Shown here: positions 26,337 through 36,219 of the stretch, in pieces
Layout of the letters: each line of letters begins with the position of its first letter
Position numbering within the stretch: position 1 is the stretch's first letter
DNA from: Burkholderiales bacterium
GTDB taxonomy: Bacteria; Pseudomonadota; Gammaproteobacteria; Burkholderiales; Nitrosomonadaceae
NCBI GenBank assembly: GCA_024235795.1
Contig: JACKLR010000003.1
Span: 943,525 to 1,007,524, forward strand
Direction of reading: 5' to 3'
DNA: 64,000 nt
Notes under the pieces: generated by a model
What the model was told of the DNA's origin: nothing
The model's database searches: none
The model's input: the letters and a program-made list of their open reading frames with translations, nothing else
Translations under genes and position numbers: made by a program

Positions 26337-26629
26337 ATAATCCTGCAGATGATGATACAAAATCTGACACGCTGGAAATTCCAGTTGTTGCGGCTACTGC
26401 GGCTAATTCAGATATTGCTGATACCGCCGAAACCAGCCTAAATGACCGGGAGGTGCGACGTCAGGTAATGGCGCAAAAACTGGTTGATGCTCAGACACCG
26501 GGGTTTCAGGCTGAGTTCGATCCCGATGAAGCGGAACTGCTTGGCGCATTCAAAGAAGACGCATTGAGTGAAACCGATGCACTGGATAGCAGTATCGATC
26601 AACCAGAATCAAACGATGGAGGGCAATGA
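26333..26629 (+). CDS. small acidic protein in the tra operon
   Basis: 98 residues, rich in D, E, A and T, with no recognisable domain. It overlaps traF by ATGA and abuts the ArdC-primase gene, so it is probably co-translated. Its function is unknown; an ArdC accessory role is only a guess. Confidence 0.6.
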   Translation: MNNPADDDTKSDTLEIPVVAATAANSDIADTAETSLNDREVRRQVMAQKLVDAQTPGFQAEFDPDEAELLGAFKEDALSETDALDSSIDQPESNDGGQ

Positions 26630-26630
26630 C

Positions 26631-29600
26631 ATGGACAATTCCAGAAAAGCCTACCATGAACAGGTTGCCGAGAGTCTGATCGCGCAATTGAAACAAGGCA
26701 CGGCCCCATGGCAAAAACCATGGCAGCCGGGCGATCCACTATTATCGTTTCCGCATAATCCAACCACAAAGAAACGCTACCGGGGCATTAATGCCTTGTA
26801 TCTGATGAGCCAGGATTATGCCGATCCACGCTGGTTAACGTACAAGCAAGCTGCCAATTTAGGTGCGCAGGTACGCAAAGGTGAGAAAAGCACCTGGATT
26901 CAATACTGGAAGTTTACCGATGAGCGTATCAAAAAAGACAATAACGGCAAACCGATACTTAACAGTGAAGGCAAGCCCGTCAAGGAAACCGTCAAGCTTG
27001 AACGTCCTCGTGTATTTTATGCCTCGGTATTCAATGCCGAGCAAATTGACAACCTGCCGGAACTGATCATCGAACCACCAGCCTGGAACCCGATTGAGCT
27101 TGCAGAGCAGATATTACAAGCTTCCCTTGCCGCAATTGAACACGGCGAATTTGACAGGGCCTTTTACCGGCCAGTAACCGACCGGATTCATCTGCCGCAC
27201 AAACACCAGTTTGAAACACCTGATCGTTATTACGCTACAGCACTGCATGAACTCGGCCACTGGACGGGACATGAGTCACGTTTAAATCGTGATCTGGCGC
27301 ATCCCTTTGGCAGTGAAGGCTATGCACGCGAAGAACTGCGAGCCGAGATTGCGAGTATGTTACTCGGCCACGAACTTGGGTTAGGTCACGATCCCGGTCA
27401 GCATGCAGCGTATGTCGCATCATGGATTAAAGCTTTGGAAGAAAATCCCACCGAAATATTCCGTGCTGCAGCCGATGCAGAAAAAATTCAGGACTATGTA
27501 CTGGCATTTGCAAGACAGCAGGAATTGGTTGAACAGGAGGCTATTAAAATGGATGAGATCAGACAAAACATTGCAACGTATACCGCCAATCTCACACCCG
27601 ATCTGGCAACAGTGGCACAGCACAACAACCGGCAACTGCAAAAGCTCATCGAGCACCTGCCAGCACAACAACAAAATGCCCTGTATCTGGTTGCCGATGC
27701 ACTCAAATTCTGCAGAAACTTAAGCATTGACAATCTTGAGTTTGAGGAAACGTCACAAGACAAATTGGGATTCACCATTCCCGCCGACTGGAACGGGCGT
27801 GTGCAGATTCAAGGCAATGTTTTGCAAACGAATGAGAACGATAATGGTGCTGGTGCTAATCATGTGATACCTGCAAAAGAATTGGGTATCGATCCCGAAT
27901 TCTGGGGTGTTTATGCACAGCGTAATGACCAGACTTGGGCCTGGATGGCGGATTTCGATGTGGAACAACAGGCTATCGATACAGCGGAGAAGCTCGCACT
28001 GATCGATGCCATGGCCGAGCGCAACGAATATGAAAAGGCTGTAAAACTCGCTCGCATTGATGAATTGCGTGTTCGTAACAGCCCGCACAGCACAGAGGAA
28101 GAAATTGACGCTGTCAAAGAACAGCGCAAACACGTTGAAGCACTGGCCATGCAAAACAATGCAGACTTTGACAAAAGGAGGCAGGCAATGGAAACCGATC
28201 AAACCAATACCGTTCAACAAAATACGGACGAGTCGATTAAAAAAAATCAAAACCAACATACTTCTAAAGAAAGTGAAAATCCATCACGCCAATACCTGGC
28301 CGTACCGTATAGCGAAAAAGACCAAGCCAAAGTAGCCGGTGCGCGTTGGGATAAGGTAGCCAAAGCGTGGTATGTGGGAGACAAAGCCGATATCCGTGCA
28401 TTGCAGCGCTGGCTGCCAGAAAATGTCCCAGTGCAGCAAAACCCTGCCATTGATGCACAAACTGAATTTGCCACTGTGCTTCGTGATAACGGCTGTATTG
28501 TGGATGACAATCATCCGGTTATGGATGGACTGTCACACCGCATCAAGATTGAAGGCGACCGACCCGGTGAAAAATCCGGGTTTTATGTGGTGCATATGGA
28601 TGGCCATCCAGCTGGATATTTTAATAATCACCGCACCAAGGCTGAGATACGTTGGAAAGCGAAAGGTTATTCATTAACCGAAGCACAAAAGGCGGCCTTT
28701 GCCGCGCAGGTGGCGATCAAACAGCAGGAACGTAAAGCCGAACAGCATGCACAACATGCAAAAGTTGCACAGGCGATCAAAGAATTATTGGCCATTGCTC
28801 CGTCTGCCAATGCCGATCATCCTTATCTGCAGGATAAAAACGCAAGGCCGAACGGATTAAAAGTCGTACCGCAGATTACGGATGGTCTGCCGCAAGATTC
28901 CATGATCAGAATCTGTCAGAAACGTCAGGAAGTCAAAACGGTACGTGATGAACATCCCGACAGTCTCGTTTTTGTCGCCGGTGATCTGCTGCTGCCGATT
29001 TATGATGTAAATGGAAATATCTGGAGCGCGCAGACGATACAACCGAACGGCACTAAGCTCTTTGTTGCAGGTAGTCAAAAAGAAGGTCACTTCCACGTGG
29101 TGGGTTGTAATAGCGAAGGATCGGCAGTATTAAAAGCGCTGAATAACGCCAAAGCCATCATCATAGCTGAAGGTTACTCTACTGCCGATACCGTATCACA
29201 GGCCATGAATTGTCCGGTTGTGGCAGCATTCGATTCAGGCAATCTCATATCGGTTGCAAAACTGTTGCGCGACAAGTATCCCAACAAACCCATTGTTATT
29301 GCCGGTGATGACGATCAGCACCTGGTGGCACTCAACGGTAAAAACATCGGGCGGGAAAAAGCGCTGGAAGCTGCACAATCAGTCAACGGCGTTGCCGTGT
29401 TTCCGGTCTTCGCACTCAATGAGCAATCATCGCAGAAACTCAGTGATTTTAACGATCTGGCCAACAAGAGCACACTGGGAGTAGAAGCCGTCAAACGACA
29501 GGTAGATGCTGGAATTGAGAAAGCGATTCCGAAACATACGATTCAAAAACACCAGTCTCAGCTTCAGCATGTAAAAACCCAAAACCAGCAACAAACCGAA

Positions 29601-29636
29601 ACAAAAGCAAAAACCCAGAAACGGGCCTTGGTTTAA
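26631..29636 (+). CDS. ArdC-type antirestriction protein fused to a Toprim primase
   Basis: About 1001 residues. Residues 1-120 are the ssDNA-binding ArdC domain (QLKQGTAPWQKPW), followed by a zincin-like motif, HELGHWTGHESRLNRDL. The middle is repetitive and helical, with a DUF5710-type segment (YLAVPYSEKDQAKVAGARWD). The C-terminal third has a Toprim domain (AIIIAEGYSTADTVSQA, then IVIAGDDDQH). It probably protects incoming single strands and primes them, like TraC of IncP with an added ArdC. GGAGG precedes ATG 26631. Confidence 0.85.
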   Translation: MDNSRKAYHEQVAESLIAQLKQGTAPWQKPWQPGDPLLSFPHNPTTKKRYRGINALYLMSQDYADPRWLTYKQAANLGAQVRKGEKSTWIQYWKFTDERIKKDNNGKPILNSEGKPVKETVKLERPRVFYASVFNAEQIDNLPELIIEPPAWNPIELAEQILQASLAAIEHGEFDRAFYRPVTDRIHLPHKHQFETPDRYYATALHELGHWTGHESRLNRDLAHPFGSEGYAREELRAEIASMLLGHELGLGHDPGQHAAYVASWIKALEENPTEIFRAAADAEKIQDYVLAFARQQELVEQEAIKMDEIRQNIATYTANLTPDLATVAQHNNRQLQKLIEHLPAQQQNALYLVADALKFCRNLSIDNLEFEETSQDKLGFTIPADWNGRVQIQGNVLQTNENDNGAGANHVIPAKELGIDPEFWGVYAQRNDQTWAWMADFDVEQQAIDTAEKLALIDAMAERNEYEKAVKLARIDELRVRNSPHSTEEEIDAVKEQRKHVEALAMQNNADFDKRRQAMETDQTNTVQQNTDESIKKNQNQHTSKESENPSRQYLAVPYSEKDQAKVAGARWDKVAKAWYVGDKADIRALQRWLPENVPVQQNPAIDAQTEFATVLRDNGCIVDDNHPVMDGLSHRIKIEGDRPGEKSGFYVVHMDGHPAGYFNNHRTKAEIRWKAKGYSLTEAQKAAFAAQVAIKQQERKAEQHAQHAKVAQAIKELLAIAPSANADHPYLQDKNARPNGLKVVPQITDGLPQDSMIRICQKRQEVKTVRDEHPDSLVFVAGDLLLPIYDVNGNIWSAQTIQPNGTKLFVAGSQKEGHFHVVGCNSEGSAVLKALNNAKAIIIAEGYSTADTVSQAMNCPVVAAFDSGNLISVAKLLRDKYPNKPIVIAGDDDQHLVALNGKNIGREKALEAAQSVNGVAVFPVFALNEQSSQKLSDFNDLANKSTLGVEAVKRQVDAGIEKAIPKHTIQKHQSQLQHVKTQNQQQTETKAKTQKRALV

Positions 29637-29656
29637 TACTGACAGGAGGATTAATC

Positions 29657-30013
29657 ATGCGTGCCAATCAACAAGCTATTCCGGTAAATCAAACCAGATC
29701 CAATACAGGTGATCCCTATGACAACATTGAAACTCGTCCCGATACCAGCGAAGCACAAAAAGAAACTGGCAAAAATGCCTATATCGAACTGCTCGAATCT
29801 CAAGCTCGATGGGCAGGTGGCGCGATACTGGGTTGTAATTTCCCGAAAGACTTCAAAGAACAAGGTGGAATCACGCTCTTAAACCGGCAAATCAAATCCG
29901 CCCATGAACTTGCCGTAATGGCGCAGATTCTTCGCGATCCGCGCTTTGAAACACTACGCATATTTTATACACGCAGAAACCGCATCATCCACCACACGGC
30001 CATCAGTTCATGA
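29657..30013 (+). CDS. RadC/JAB-like protein, apparently truncated
   Basis: A 118-residue protein whose end, DPRFETLRIFYTRRNRIIHHTAISS, matches the start of a RadC/JAB (MPN) domain. The next codons are TGA then LPG, whereas family members usually read SSRLPG, so a CGA to TGA change may have ended it early. The metal-binding half of the domain is absent. It could be a regulatory stub. Confidence 0.6.
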   Translation: MRANQQAIPVNQTRSNTGDPYDNIETRPDTSEAQKETGKNAYIELLESQARWAGGAILGCNFPKDFKEQGGITLLNRQIKSAHELAVMAQILRDPRFETLRIFYTRRNRIIHHTAISS

Positions 30014-30177
30014 TTGCCAGGAAGGTGTATCTGGAAAAAATTAACAGTGCAGATTATCATCTGGGCGATTGGGTTAATAATACCCGATTTAAAAGAATAC
30101 AGGCCGATGGCTACTGCATAATCACTCCTCGGGGAACACCGTCGCATTCCGTAAGGATGAGCGATTTACATCTGTAA
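30010..30177 (+). CDS. small hypothetical protein
   Basis: 55 codons, overlapping the previous gene by ATGA: MIARKVYLEKINSADYH, ending SVRMSDLHL. No known domain. The overlap favours real translation, but the segment could also be derived from the broken JAB gene. Confidence 0.45.
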   Translation: MIARKVYLEKINSADYHLGDWVNNTRFKRIQADGYCIITPRGTPSHSVRMSDLHL

Positions 30178-30223
30178 ATTAGCATTAAAAACTGCCCATC
30201 TGATTTAATTGGTTTTTTATACA

Positions 30224-30350
30224 TTATTTCCGATATTTAAAACGGTAGGAATCTTTACCAGTTTTCAAGATATCATGTTGATGTGTAATGCGAGCCAACA
30301 ATGCAGTGGTTATTCGCGCATTACCAGAAACCTGCAATTTCAGGTTGGAA
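30224..30350 (-). pseudogene. C-terminal remnant of an IS21 IstB
   Basis: The minus strand reads GNARITTALLARITHQHDIL, then KTGKDSYRFKYRK and a stop. This is the conserved IstB end (compare AKMTTALLDRLTHHCHIIETG in the copy at 7588). No other part of that IS remains. Confidence 0.7.
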
Positions 30351-30408
30351 AATCAAGTAAAACTCCTCTAAATTGCCTGAAAATAGTGCAGATGACGGAG
30401 TTTCATTC

Positions 30409-31386
30409 TTAGTTACCTATGCCTGTCGAGCCACCTGTCTGAACCAGAGCCATCCGCGGAATCCATCGAACGTATATAGGCAGAAAACAAAGCTCGATGA
30501 TCGTTTGCATCAAGATGACCGCTGGAAGTATCGGTACGCCGCCAGGTATAGCGAAGGCAAGTGGCAAGATGACGAGAGAGTTCCGATACGAAGAGGAAAA
30601 TGACACGGCACACACGGACGTCGACTCAAGCCGAAATCCACGCGCAATCAAATACCCCATCACAGGAGCTACGATGGCAAAAGACAGATAGATTGGTACA
30701 GCGCGCAAAGCGGAGCTTTGTGCTAATCCGATCTGTGGCGTAACAGAAGCCAGGACAACAAAGAGCACAAGTGCGGTTGCAGGAACCGGGAGGATGTTGA
30801 CATAATAGCAGAGCGCATGCCGTGGTCGAAAGAATGTTTGAATCACTCCAGCCAGAATCAGTGGTGCGACGATCAACCAACAGAAGGCATGAAGGAAAGG
30901 GTCGGGGTCGACGAGTTGCGATACATCACCACTCAATATCAATTGCAGGTAGACGGGCAACAATAATATCTGAAATACAAGGAGAATCGGCGTCATCGCC
31001 AAAAGTAGGCGTGCGTTCCCTCGACCGAGATGAGTAAATGTGATCACGTAGTCGATGCAAGGTGTTAGAAGGACGAACAGAACCGCTAAGTGAAGCATTG
31101 GATCGTTTGGAAGTAATTGCACCAATCCGGCAACAACCACAGGTATGGCGACGAAATTGGTCACGACTAGCGCTCCAATGAACCGCACGTTGCGCAACGC
31201 GACTCCAATCTCAGCGAGCGGTGTTTGCAGGAAGGTCGCAAATAGCATCACGGCCAAAGCGGGATTGATTGCTGTTTCGATAGATGCCGAGCCGGAAACT
31301 ATTATACCTAGTAGTGCGCCACTCGCAATGGCCAGGAAATAAATCAAAACTTGGTGCTCTTCAAGTGAGGCTCTTACGTTTTTCAT
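30409..31386 (-). CDS. BASS/ACR3-type transporter, possible arsenite efflux
   Basis: A ten-helix membrane protein of the bile acid/arsenite transporter superfamily. TPCIDYVITFTHLGRG contains the conserved TM-loop cysteine seen in ACR3-like proteins, and FSSSYRNSLVILPLAFA the second conserved region. Family members annotated as arsenic resistance proteins have this length. No arsR or arsC is adjacent, so substrate is uncertain. ATG 31386 chosen; GTG 31428 is possible. Confidence 0.75.
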   Translation of the reverse strand: MKNVRASLEEHQVLIYFLAIASGALLGIIVSGSASIETAINPALAVMLFATFLQTPLAEIGVALRNVRFIGALVVTNFVAIPVVVAGLVQLLPNDPMLHLAVLFVLLTPCIDYVITFTHLGRGNARLLLAMTPILLVFQILLLPVYLQLILSGDVSQLVDPDPFLHAFCWLIVAPLILAGVIQTFFRPRHALCYYVNILPVPATALVLFVVLASVTPQIGLAQSSALRAVPIYLSFAIVAPVMGYLIARGFRLESTSVCAVSFSSSYRNSLVILPLAFAIPGGVPILPAVILMQTIIELCFLPIYVRWIPRMALVQTGGSTGIGN

Positions 31387-31500
31387 TCTGAGAAATACCT
31401 TATTATGGTAGAGATCGATAACACTCACACTACACTGTTCCGCAGATTGGGCGAGAAGTAGTCATAGATTTTAATAAGAGTGTGCGATTCTATCGGAACT

Positions 31501-32781
31501 CACTGCTGTCCCGTTAACTTTTGCTTTCAAAACAATGTTGGTTGATTATCTAGTGGGTAACGATCAATAGGAAGGTCGCCTCGCAGCAGTGCCATGAGAT
31601 CGCGCTTTTCAAAAAGATTGAGCTGCAATAATCGTAGTATTTGTTGCATACTGATATGAATTTTTGACTGAAATTTGATAAACGCGATCAGTAAATAGAC
31701 ACATAATGCGATCCAGATTTGAGTCATAACTGCATTTTTGCTGGTTCCTACAAACGATTTGATTTTAAGGTTCTGTTTGATCCATTTGAAGAAAAGCTCC
31801 ACCTGCCAGCTCGCCTTATAGACATCGGCAATGGTTTTGGCCGCCAGTTTGAAATGATTCGTCAGAAAAATATATTGCTTGCCGGTATCGATATCTCGAT
31901 AGACGATGCGGCGTAATGGAATCGGACATTTTTTCACGGCATTATTAGCGGTAAACATTATCGTCTGATCGCTGATTATTCCTTTGTTTTTCTGTACAGC
32001 TTGGTACTCAATCACTTTATAGCAGGCATTTGATTTAAGGCGGGTAACAAAATATATGCCTTTGTTTGTCAACTGGTTAAACCAAGCGTAATCCATGTAG
32101 CCTCTATCCATTGCCATGATACTGCCAGTTGGAAATGCCAGTGTGCGTCCAACTTCAATATCAGTTGCTTTTCCATCCGTGTTTACGGCAAATTCAGGCA
32201 AATAACCGCTGTGATTGAGGCCGACATGCAATTTGATAGCCCCTTTCGTAGTTCGAAAATCAGTCCAAGGAAAAGCAGACAGGCACAGATCAATCGTAGA
32301 GGCATCCAACGAGTAAAGGGCGTTCTTGAAACAGAACTTGTGGCCAGGCGTCAGATGTTGACAATGGCGCAACAACTTTCCAAACAACGCTTCATGCAAG
32401 CTATAGGGCTTGTTTTCATTCATGCGCGCAAGGTTCGAGCGTGTTAGCTTTGCGCTGCCAAGATGATACAGACGGTGTGCCTGCGCATTCACGTTCCCTA
32501 CGATATCACGCAAACTGATACGGCACAGATAACTGTGCCATCACCATGACTACAAACTGGGACCAACGGGTAGCGGTACGAAAAGATCGCCCCGCATGAT
32601 GGTGGTTTGCCAAAGACTCAAATTCATGTCTCGAAACAAATTTTAGAATTTGGGAGAGGATTGTATTACAATGTGCCACGGCCTGATTCTCCAATCTTAT
32701 TCAATAAGTTATCGAAAATCCTATTGTAACAATTTTGGCCGAATCGGGCCTCCTCATTTGTCAGTTAGCGGGACAGCAGTG
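31501..32781. mobile_element. IS4-family insertion sequence
   Basis: 18-bp ends CACTGCTGTCCCGTTAAC and, reversed, CACTGCTGTCCCGCTAAC bound a 1281-bp element. A 9-bp near-repeat flanks it, ATCGGAACT at 31492-31500 and ATCAGAACT at 32782-32790, with one mismatch. Confidence 0.88.
31527..32670 (-). pseudogene. IS4-family transposase with a frameshift
   Basis: The N-terminal DUF4372 part (CNTILSQILKFVSRHEFESL) and the DDE part (YSLDASTIDLCL, MAMDRGYMDYAWF, WQVELFFKWIKQNLK) are in different frames. The shift lies at about 32520-32535, where MAQLS should continue into LRDIVGN. The element is otherwise intact and may be inactive. Confidence 0.8.
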
Positions 32782-32830
32782 ATCAGAACTAGTAACTCTC
32801 GTTCTTGCAAGTCAAGTGTCAGATCAAGTC

Positions 32831-34472
32831 TAACCCGAATATTGCATGAAAGAAAGAGGCAATTCCTGTTAAATCTTTTATAATTCAGTTATCTAAGCTG
32901 TATAAAAGAAAGGAATTGCCAATGACAGATTGTACCCAGAGATCGTTTGATTTTCCAGCCGTAAAAAAGCGTGTTGTTGAAGTGAATTTTGAAGGTGGAG
33001 ACATCACCTCGGATGGAGGTGTCATGCTGCTGCGCCAGGTCGACCGGTTGATTGGACTGAGTCAGGCTGTAGCAAATGTGCTGAAAGACAACCGCAGGCA
33101 GGCAAGCTGCAAACATGATGGACTGAGTTTGTTACGGCAGCGGATTTATGGATTGGCTGCCGGTTATGAAGATTTGAACGATCATCAAAAGCTGCGTCAT
33201 GATGGTGCAATACAAACAGCGGTAGAGCGAACAGAAACGTTAGCGAGTAGTTCAACGTTGTGCCGCTGGGAGAATCGTTTCAACAGTCAATCGGCATGGC
33301 GTATTCACGAAGTGATGGTTGAACAGTTTATTGCTTCGTTCAACGATGCACCCACAGAATTGATTCTGGATTTTGATGCGACCGATGATGCAGTTCACGG
33401 AAAACAGGAAGGCCGTTTTTTTCACGGTTACTATGATCACTACTGTTTTTTGCCGCTGTACGTTTTTTGCCGTGATCAGTTGCTGGTCAGTTACCTTCGG
33501 CCGAGCAAGCATGATGCCGCGCAACACACTTGGGCCATTCTTTCATTGCTGGTGAAGCGGTTAAGGAAAGCCTGGTCAAAGGTTCATATTATCTTCCGGG
33601 GTGATAGTGGCTTTTGCCGCCATCGAATGCTGACCTGGTGTGAGCGTCATGATGTCGGTTACATTGTCGGTATCGCGCAGAACCAGCGGCTCAACGCCTT
33701 GACTGCGCAGTGGCAACAGGAAGCAGAATTGGATTTTGAGTCATTTGGCGAAAAGGTGCGCAGGTTTTACAAACTGTACTATGCAGCGAAAAGCTGGAGT
33801 CGGCACAGAAAAGTCATCGCTAAAATCGAGCACACCGACCAAGGCAGTAATCCACGATACATTGTGACCAATCTGACAGGCGAGCCGCAATTCCTCTACG
33901 ATAAACGTTACTGCGCACGCGGGGACATGGAAAACCGTATCAAAGAACAGCAGCTAGCTTTGTTTGCCGACCGCACCAGTTGCCACTACTGGTGGGCCAA
34001 TCAATTCCGGCTGTTATTGTCTTCCCTCGCTTACATCTTATTGGAAACCATCCGCCGTGTTGCACTGCAAGGCACCGAACTGGCACGGGCCTATGTGAGT
34101 ACATTACGCCTGAAATTAATCAAAATCGGCGCCGTCATCTTGCGCAACACACGCCGCATTCGTTTTCTGCTCGCAAGTCATTGCCCGTACCAGCAACTGT
34201 TCTTTCATGTTGCAGCCAGGTTAACCCCTGGATAGAACTTTTCTGCCACTCCAGGCTGATTTTTACCGCGCAAAATACCATGCGTGGGGGATAAACTGCG
34301 CCCTCTAATTGAAAAATAACATCATAATTCCAATTTTCTACCCAATACGTTGAAATATTCGCTAAATCTGTAAGTGTGTTAAGACGAATGAAATCCAATT
34401 CCACAATTCGGCATCAAAATTTAAGAAAATTAACCGGCTGTCTTAGGCTCGTGCAATATTCGGGCTAAACTA
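32831..34472. mobile_element. IS1380-family insertion sequence, complete
   Basis: The left end has AACCCGAATATTGCATGA and the right end, reversed, AGCCCGAATATTGCACGA. The size of about 1.64 kb is normal for IS1380. The outer base pairs and target duplication were not resolved. Confidence 0.75.
32922..34235 (+). CDS. IS1380-family transposase
   Basis: A 437-residue transposase from ATG 32922 (AAAGGAA upstream; the frame is also open from TTG 32916). Motifs: LILDFDATDDAVHG, FRGDSGFCRHRML and RCTSCH-like end region with DMENRIKEQQLALFADR. Full length. The truncated copy at position 1 is on the same strand and nearly identical. Confidence 0.92.
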   Translation: MTDCTQRSFDFPAVKKRVVEVNFEGGDITSDGGVMLLRQVDRLIGLSQAVANVLKDNRRQASCKHDGLSLLRQRIYGLAAGYEDLNDHQKLRHDGAIQTAVERTETLASSSTLCRWENRFNSQSAWRIHEVMVEQFIASFNDAPTELILDFDATDDAVHGKQEGRFFHGYYDHYCFLPLYVFCRDQLLVSYLRPSKHDAAQHTWAILSLLVKRLRKAWSKVHIIFRGDSGFCRHRMLTWCERHDVGYIVGIAQNQRLNALTAQWQQEAELDFESFGEKVRRFYKLYYAAKSWSRHRKVIAKIEHTDQGSNPRYIVTNLTGEPQFLYDKRYCARGDMENRIKEQQLALFADRTSCHYWWANQFRLLLSSLAYILLETIRRVALQGTELARAYVSTLRLKLIKIGAVILRNTRRIRFLLASHCPYQQLFFHVAARLTPG

Positions 34473-34527
34473 AAATACTTCATGATGTCCGATCACTTCT
34501 TTACATAGAAAACACATAGCTGTTAAC

Positions 34528-34603
34528 ACCAAGCGACTTTTTCGTATCTTAATTACCAAGCGATTCTGTCGTAATCGCTAATTACCAAGGGAAACTGTCG
34601 GTC
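34528..34603. repeat. three direct repeats, likely ISNCY element end
   Basis: ACCAAGCGACTTTTTCG, ACCAAGCGATTCTGTCG and ACCAAGGGAAACTGTCG start at 34528, 34555 and 34584. They look like repeated transposase-binding sites at the left end of an ISNCY-type element. Confidence 0.5.
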
Positions 34604-34613
34604 TCTTTTTTAC

Positions 34614-34805
34614 ATGTTTGTTAGTGTTCTTTTTTTGAATACTGGAGGCATGTTGAGGATGATTGTGATGGATTCTAAAGCTCAACTCACCGTTGAAATA
34701 ATTGCTAAAATTGTTGAAGGCAGAATAACAATTGCTAATGGTGCTAAATTACTCAGTAAGTGTCAACGCATAGCATATATTTGCCTATCCAAAATGAATG
34801 CATAA
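34614..34805 (+). pseudogene. ISNCY-type transposase N-terminal remnant
   Basis: MDSKAQLTVEIIAKIVEGRI followed by IANGAKLLSKCQR resembles the first HTH of ISNCY transposases. It then loses similarity and stops. The three repeats upstream support an IS end. Confidence 0.5.
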
Positions 34806-34863
34806 ACATATGCATCGTGCCCAGTCGTAGCTAAAAAAGTCCCAAATCAGATTCAGCGTGAAA

Positions 34864-34892
34864 CAAAAAAAGCCCCCAATCTGAAGGCTTTT
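34864..34892 (-). terminator. terminator of the beta-propeller gene
   Basis: On the minus strand AAAAGCC pairs with GGCTTTT and a T run follows, 35 bp after the stop codon of the gene at 34927. Confidence 0.6.
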
Positions 34893-34926
34893 GATGATAT
34901 TTTAAACTCGGTATTGGATAACGATA

Positions 34927-35991
34927 TCAGTCTACGGGCGTTACTGTCTTGCTGTTAAGTAGCAAATTTGGCGGTGGGCCGATCGGCTCAAAGTTTCTTA
35001 ATAGCGGAACATCGTCCTTGTAAATCCAGCGAATATCCATATCGTAAGTACCGTACGGACCCCAACTGCCGGTAAATTTCTTGCCATCCGGAGTAAATGT
35101 CCAACACATATCCTCGCCACCTGTATTGATGGTGTCGCCAAGGTTTGTCGGTTCCTGCCATTCGCCATTTTCATCTTGATGCGAAATCCACATATCATGT
35201 CCGCCTCGGGAACCTAGATCAGTCCGCATACTGGTAATGACCAAACTCTTGCCATCCTTCGATAATCCGGTCCAGTGCATATGATCCCGTTGAGGGGAGT
35301 TGATTTTCGTGCCTAAACTTACGGGCTTTTGCCATACACCATCTTTTTTTTCAACTTTCCAGATATCGCTGTCCTCCGTTACACCCGGTTGATTATAATT
35401 AAAGTAAATCAAACTGTCGGAGACAATTATCGGACAATGCTCTTCCCCGGTCGACGTGTTGATGTTTGGTAGTTCCGGCACATCATTCCAGTTTTTAGCG
35501 GACTGCCAGATACCATCGACTTTCTGAACCACGTAGAGATCGCCTGACAGAATATTACCTGGTTCATATCGCGTGAAATAAATAACATTGCCGTCATCCG
35601 AAAAACTCGGTTCCAATTCCCAGGCAGAAGTATTGATGTTCGGTCCTACAGTCGGATCAATGCCCGGCCCCAGATGAATTGGTGGTTGCCAGGTATCGTT
35701 TTCATAGTGGGACATCCAGATATCAAAGTTATAAGGATTGCCGGGCGACTCGATACTGCCTTCCCGGGTAGATACAAAAATGGCTGTCTTACCGTCCGAA
35801 CTGTAGGTGATTTCGAGTTCTGCGCCGGGCGAGTTAATCGGTTCTCCCATACTTTGTGTGACACGCGGCGCCTCTGTAACTGCTCCAGCGCTTGATCCGT
35901 GCATACCCGGCATTGCGTAAGAGACGTTATTGATCAGAATAGCTACTAGTGCAACAAAGCTTATTTCCAAAAAAATAAGTTTATCTTTCAT
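34927..35991 (-). CDS. secreted TolB/PD40-type beta-propeller protein
   Basis: 354 residues. An N-terminal signal-like segment (FVALVAILINNVSYA) precedes at least five repeats of the PD40 kind, such as ELEITYSSDGKTAIFVSTR, EPSFSDDGNVIYFTRYEPG and HWTGLSKDGKSLVITSMR. Such propellers bind ligands or proteins in the periplasm. It is the last gene of the leftward cargo cluster, followed by a terminator. Confidence 0.75.
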   Translation of the reverse strand: MKDKLIFLEISFVALVAILINNVSYAMPGMHGSSAGAVTEAPRVTQSMGEPINSPGAELEITYSSDGKTAIFVSTREGSIESPGNPYNFDIWMSHYENDTWQPPIHLGPGIDPTVGPNINTSAWELEPSFSDDGNVIYFTRYEPGNILSGDLYVVQKVDGIWQSAKNWNDVPELPNINTSTGEEHCPIIVSDSLIYFNYNQPGVTEDSDIWKVEKKDGVWQKPVSLGTKINSPQRDHMHWTGLSKDGKSLVITSMRTDLGSRGGHDMWISHQDENGEWQEPTNLGDTINTGGEDMCWTFTPDGKKFTGSWGPYGTYDMDIRWIYKDDVPLLRNFEPIGPPPNLLLNSKTVTPVD

Positions 35992-35999
35992 ATCAATTT

Positions 36000-36219
36000 T
36001 CCTTTTTTGATAAATACAGTTTACTTACCATTACTTCTGACGACGTTAATCATATTGCTTGATTTGCAATTGAAATTCGTGATGCATTGACTATTCTTAC
36101 GATATTTAATGCAACAGTGCAGTTTCAAGCGCAGTTTAAAGTAGACACGAGTACATTATGGATTCATACCGTCATAACATATCGCCATAATCAAATTAAT
36201 GTTCTCGAGAATATTTTTC
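36000..36219. other. intergenic stretch
   Basis: Gap between the propeller and methyltransferase genes. I see no gene or clear promoter here. Confidence 0.4.
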
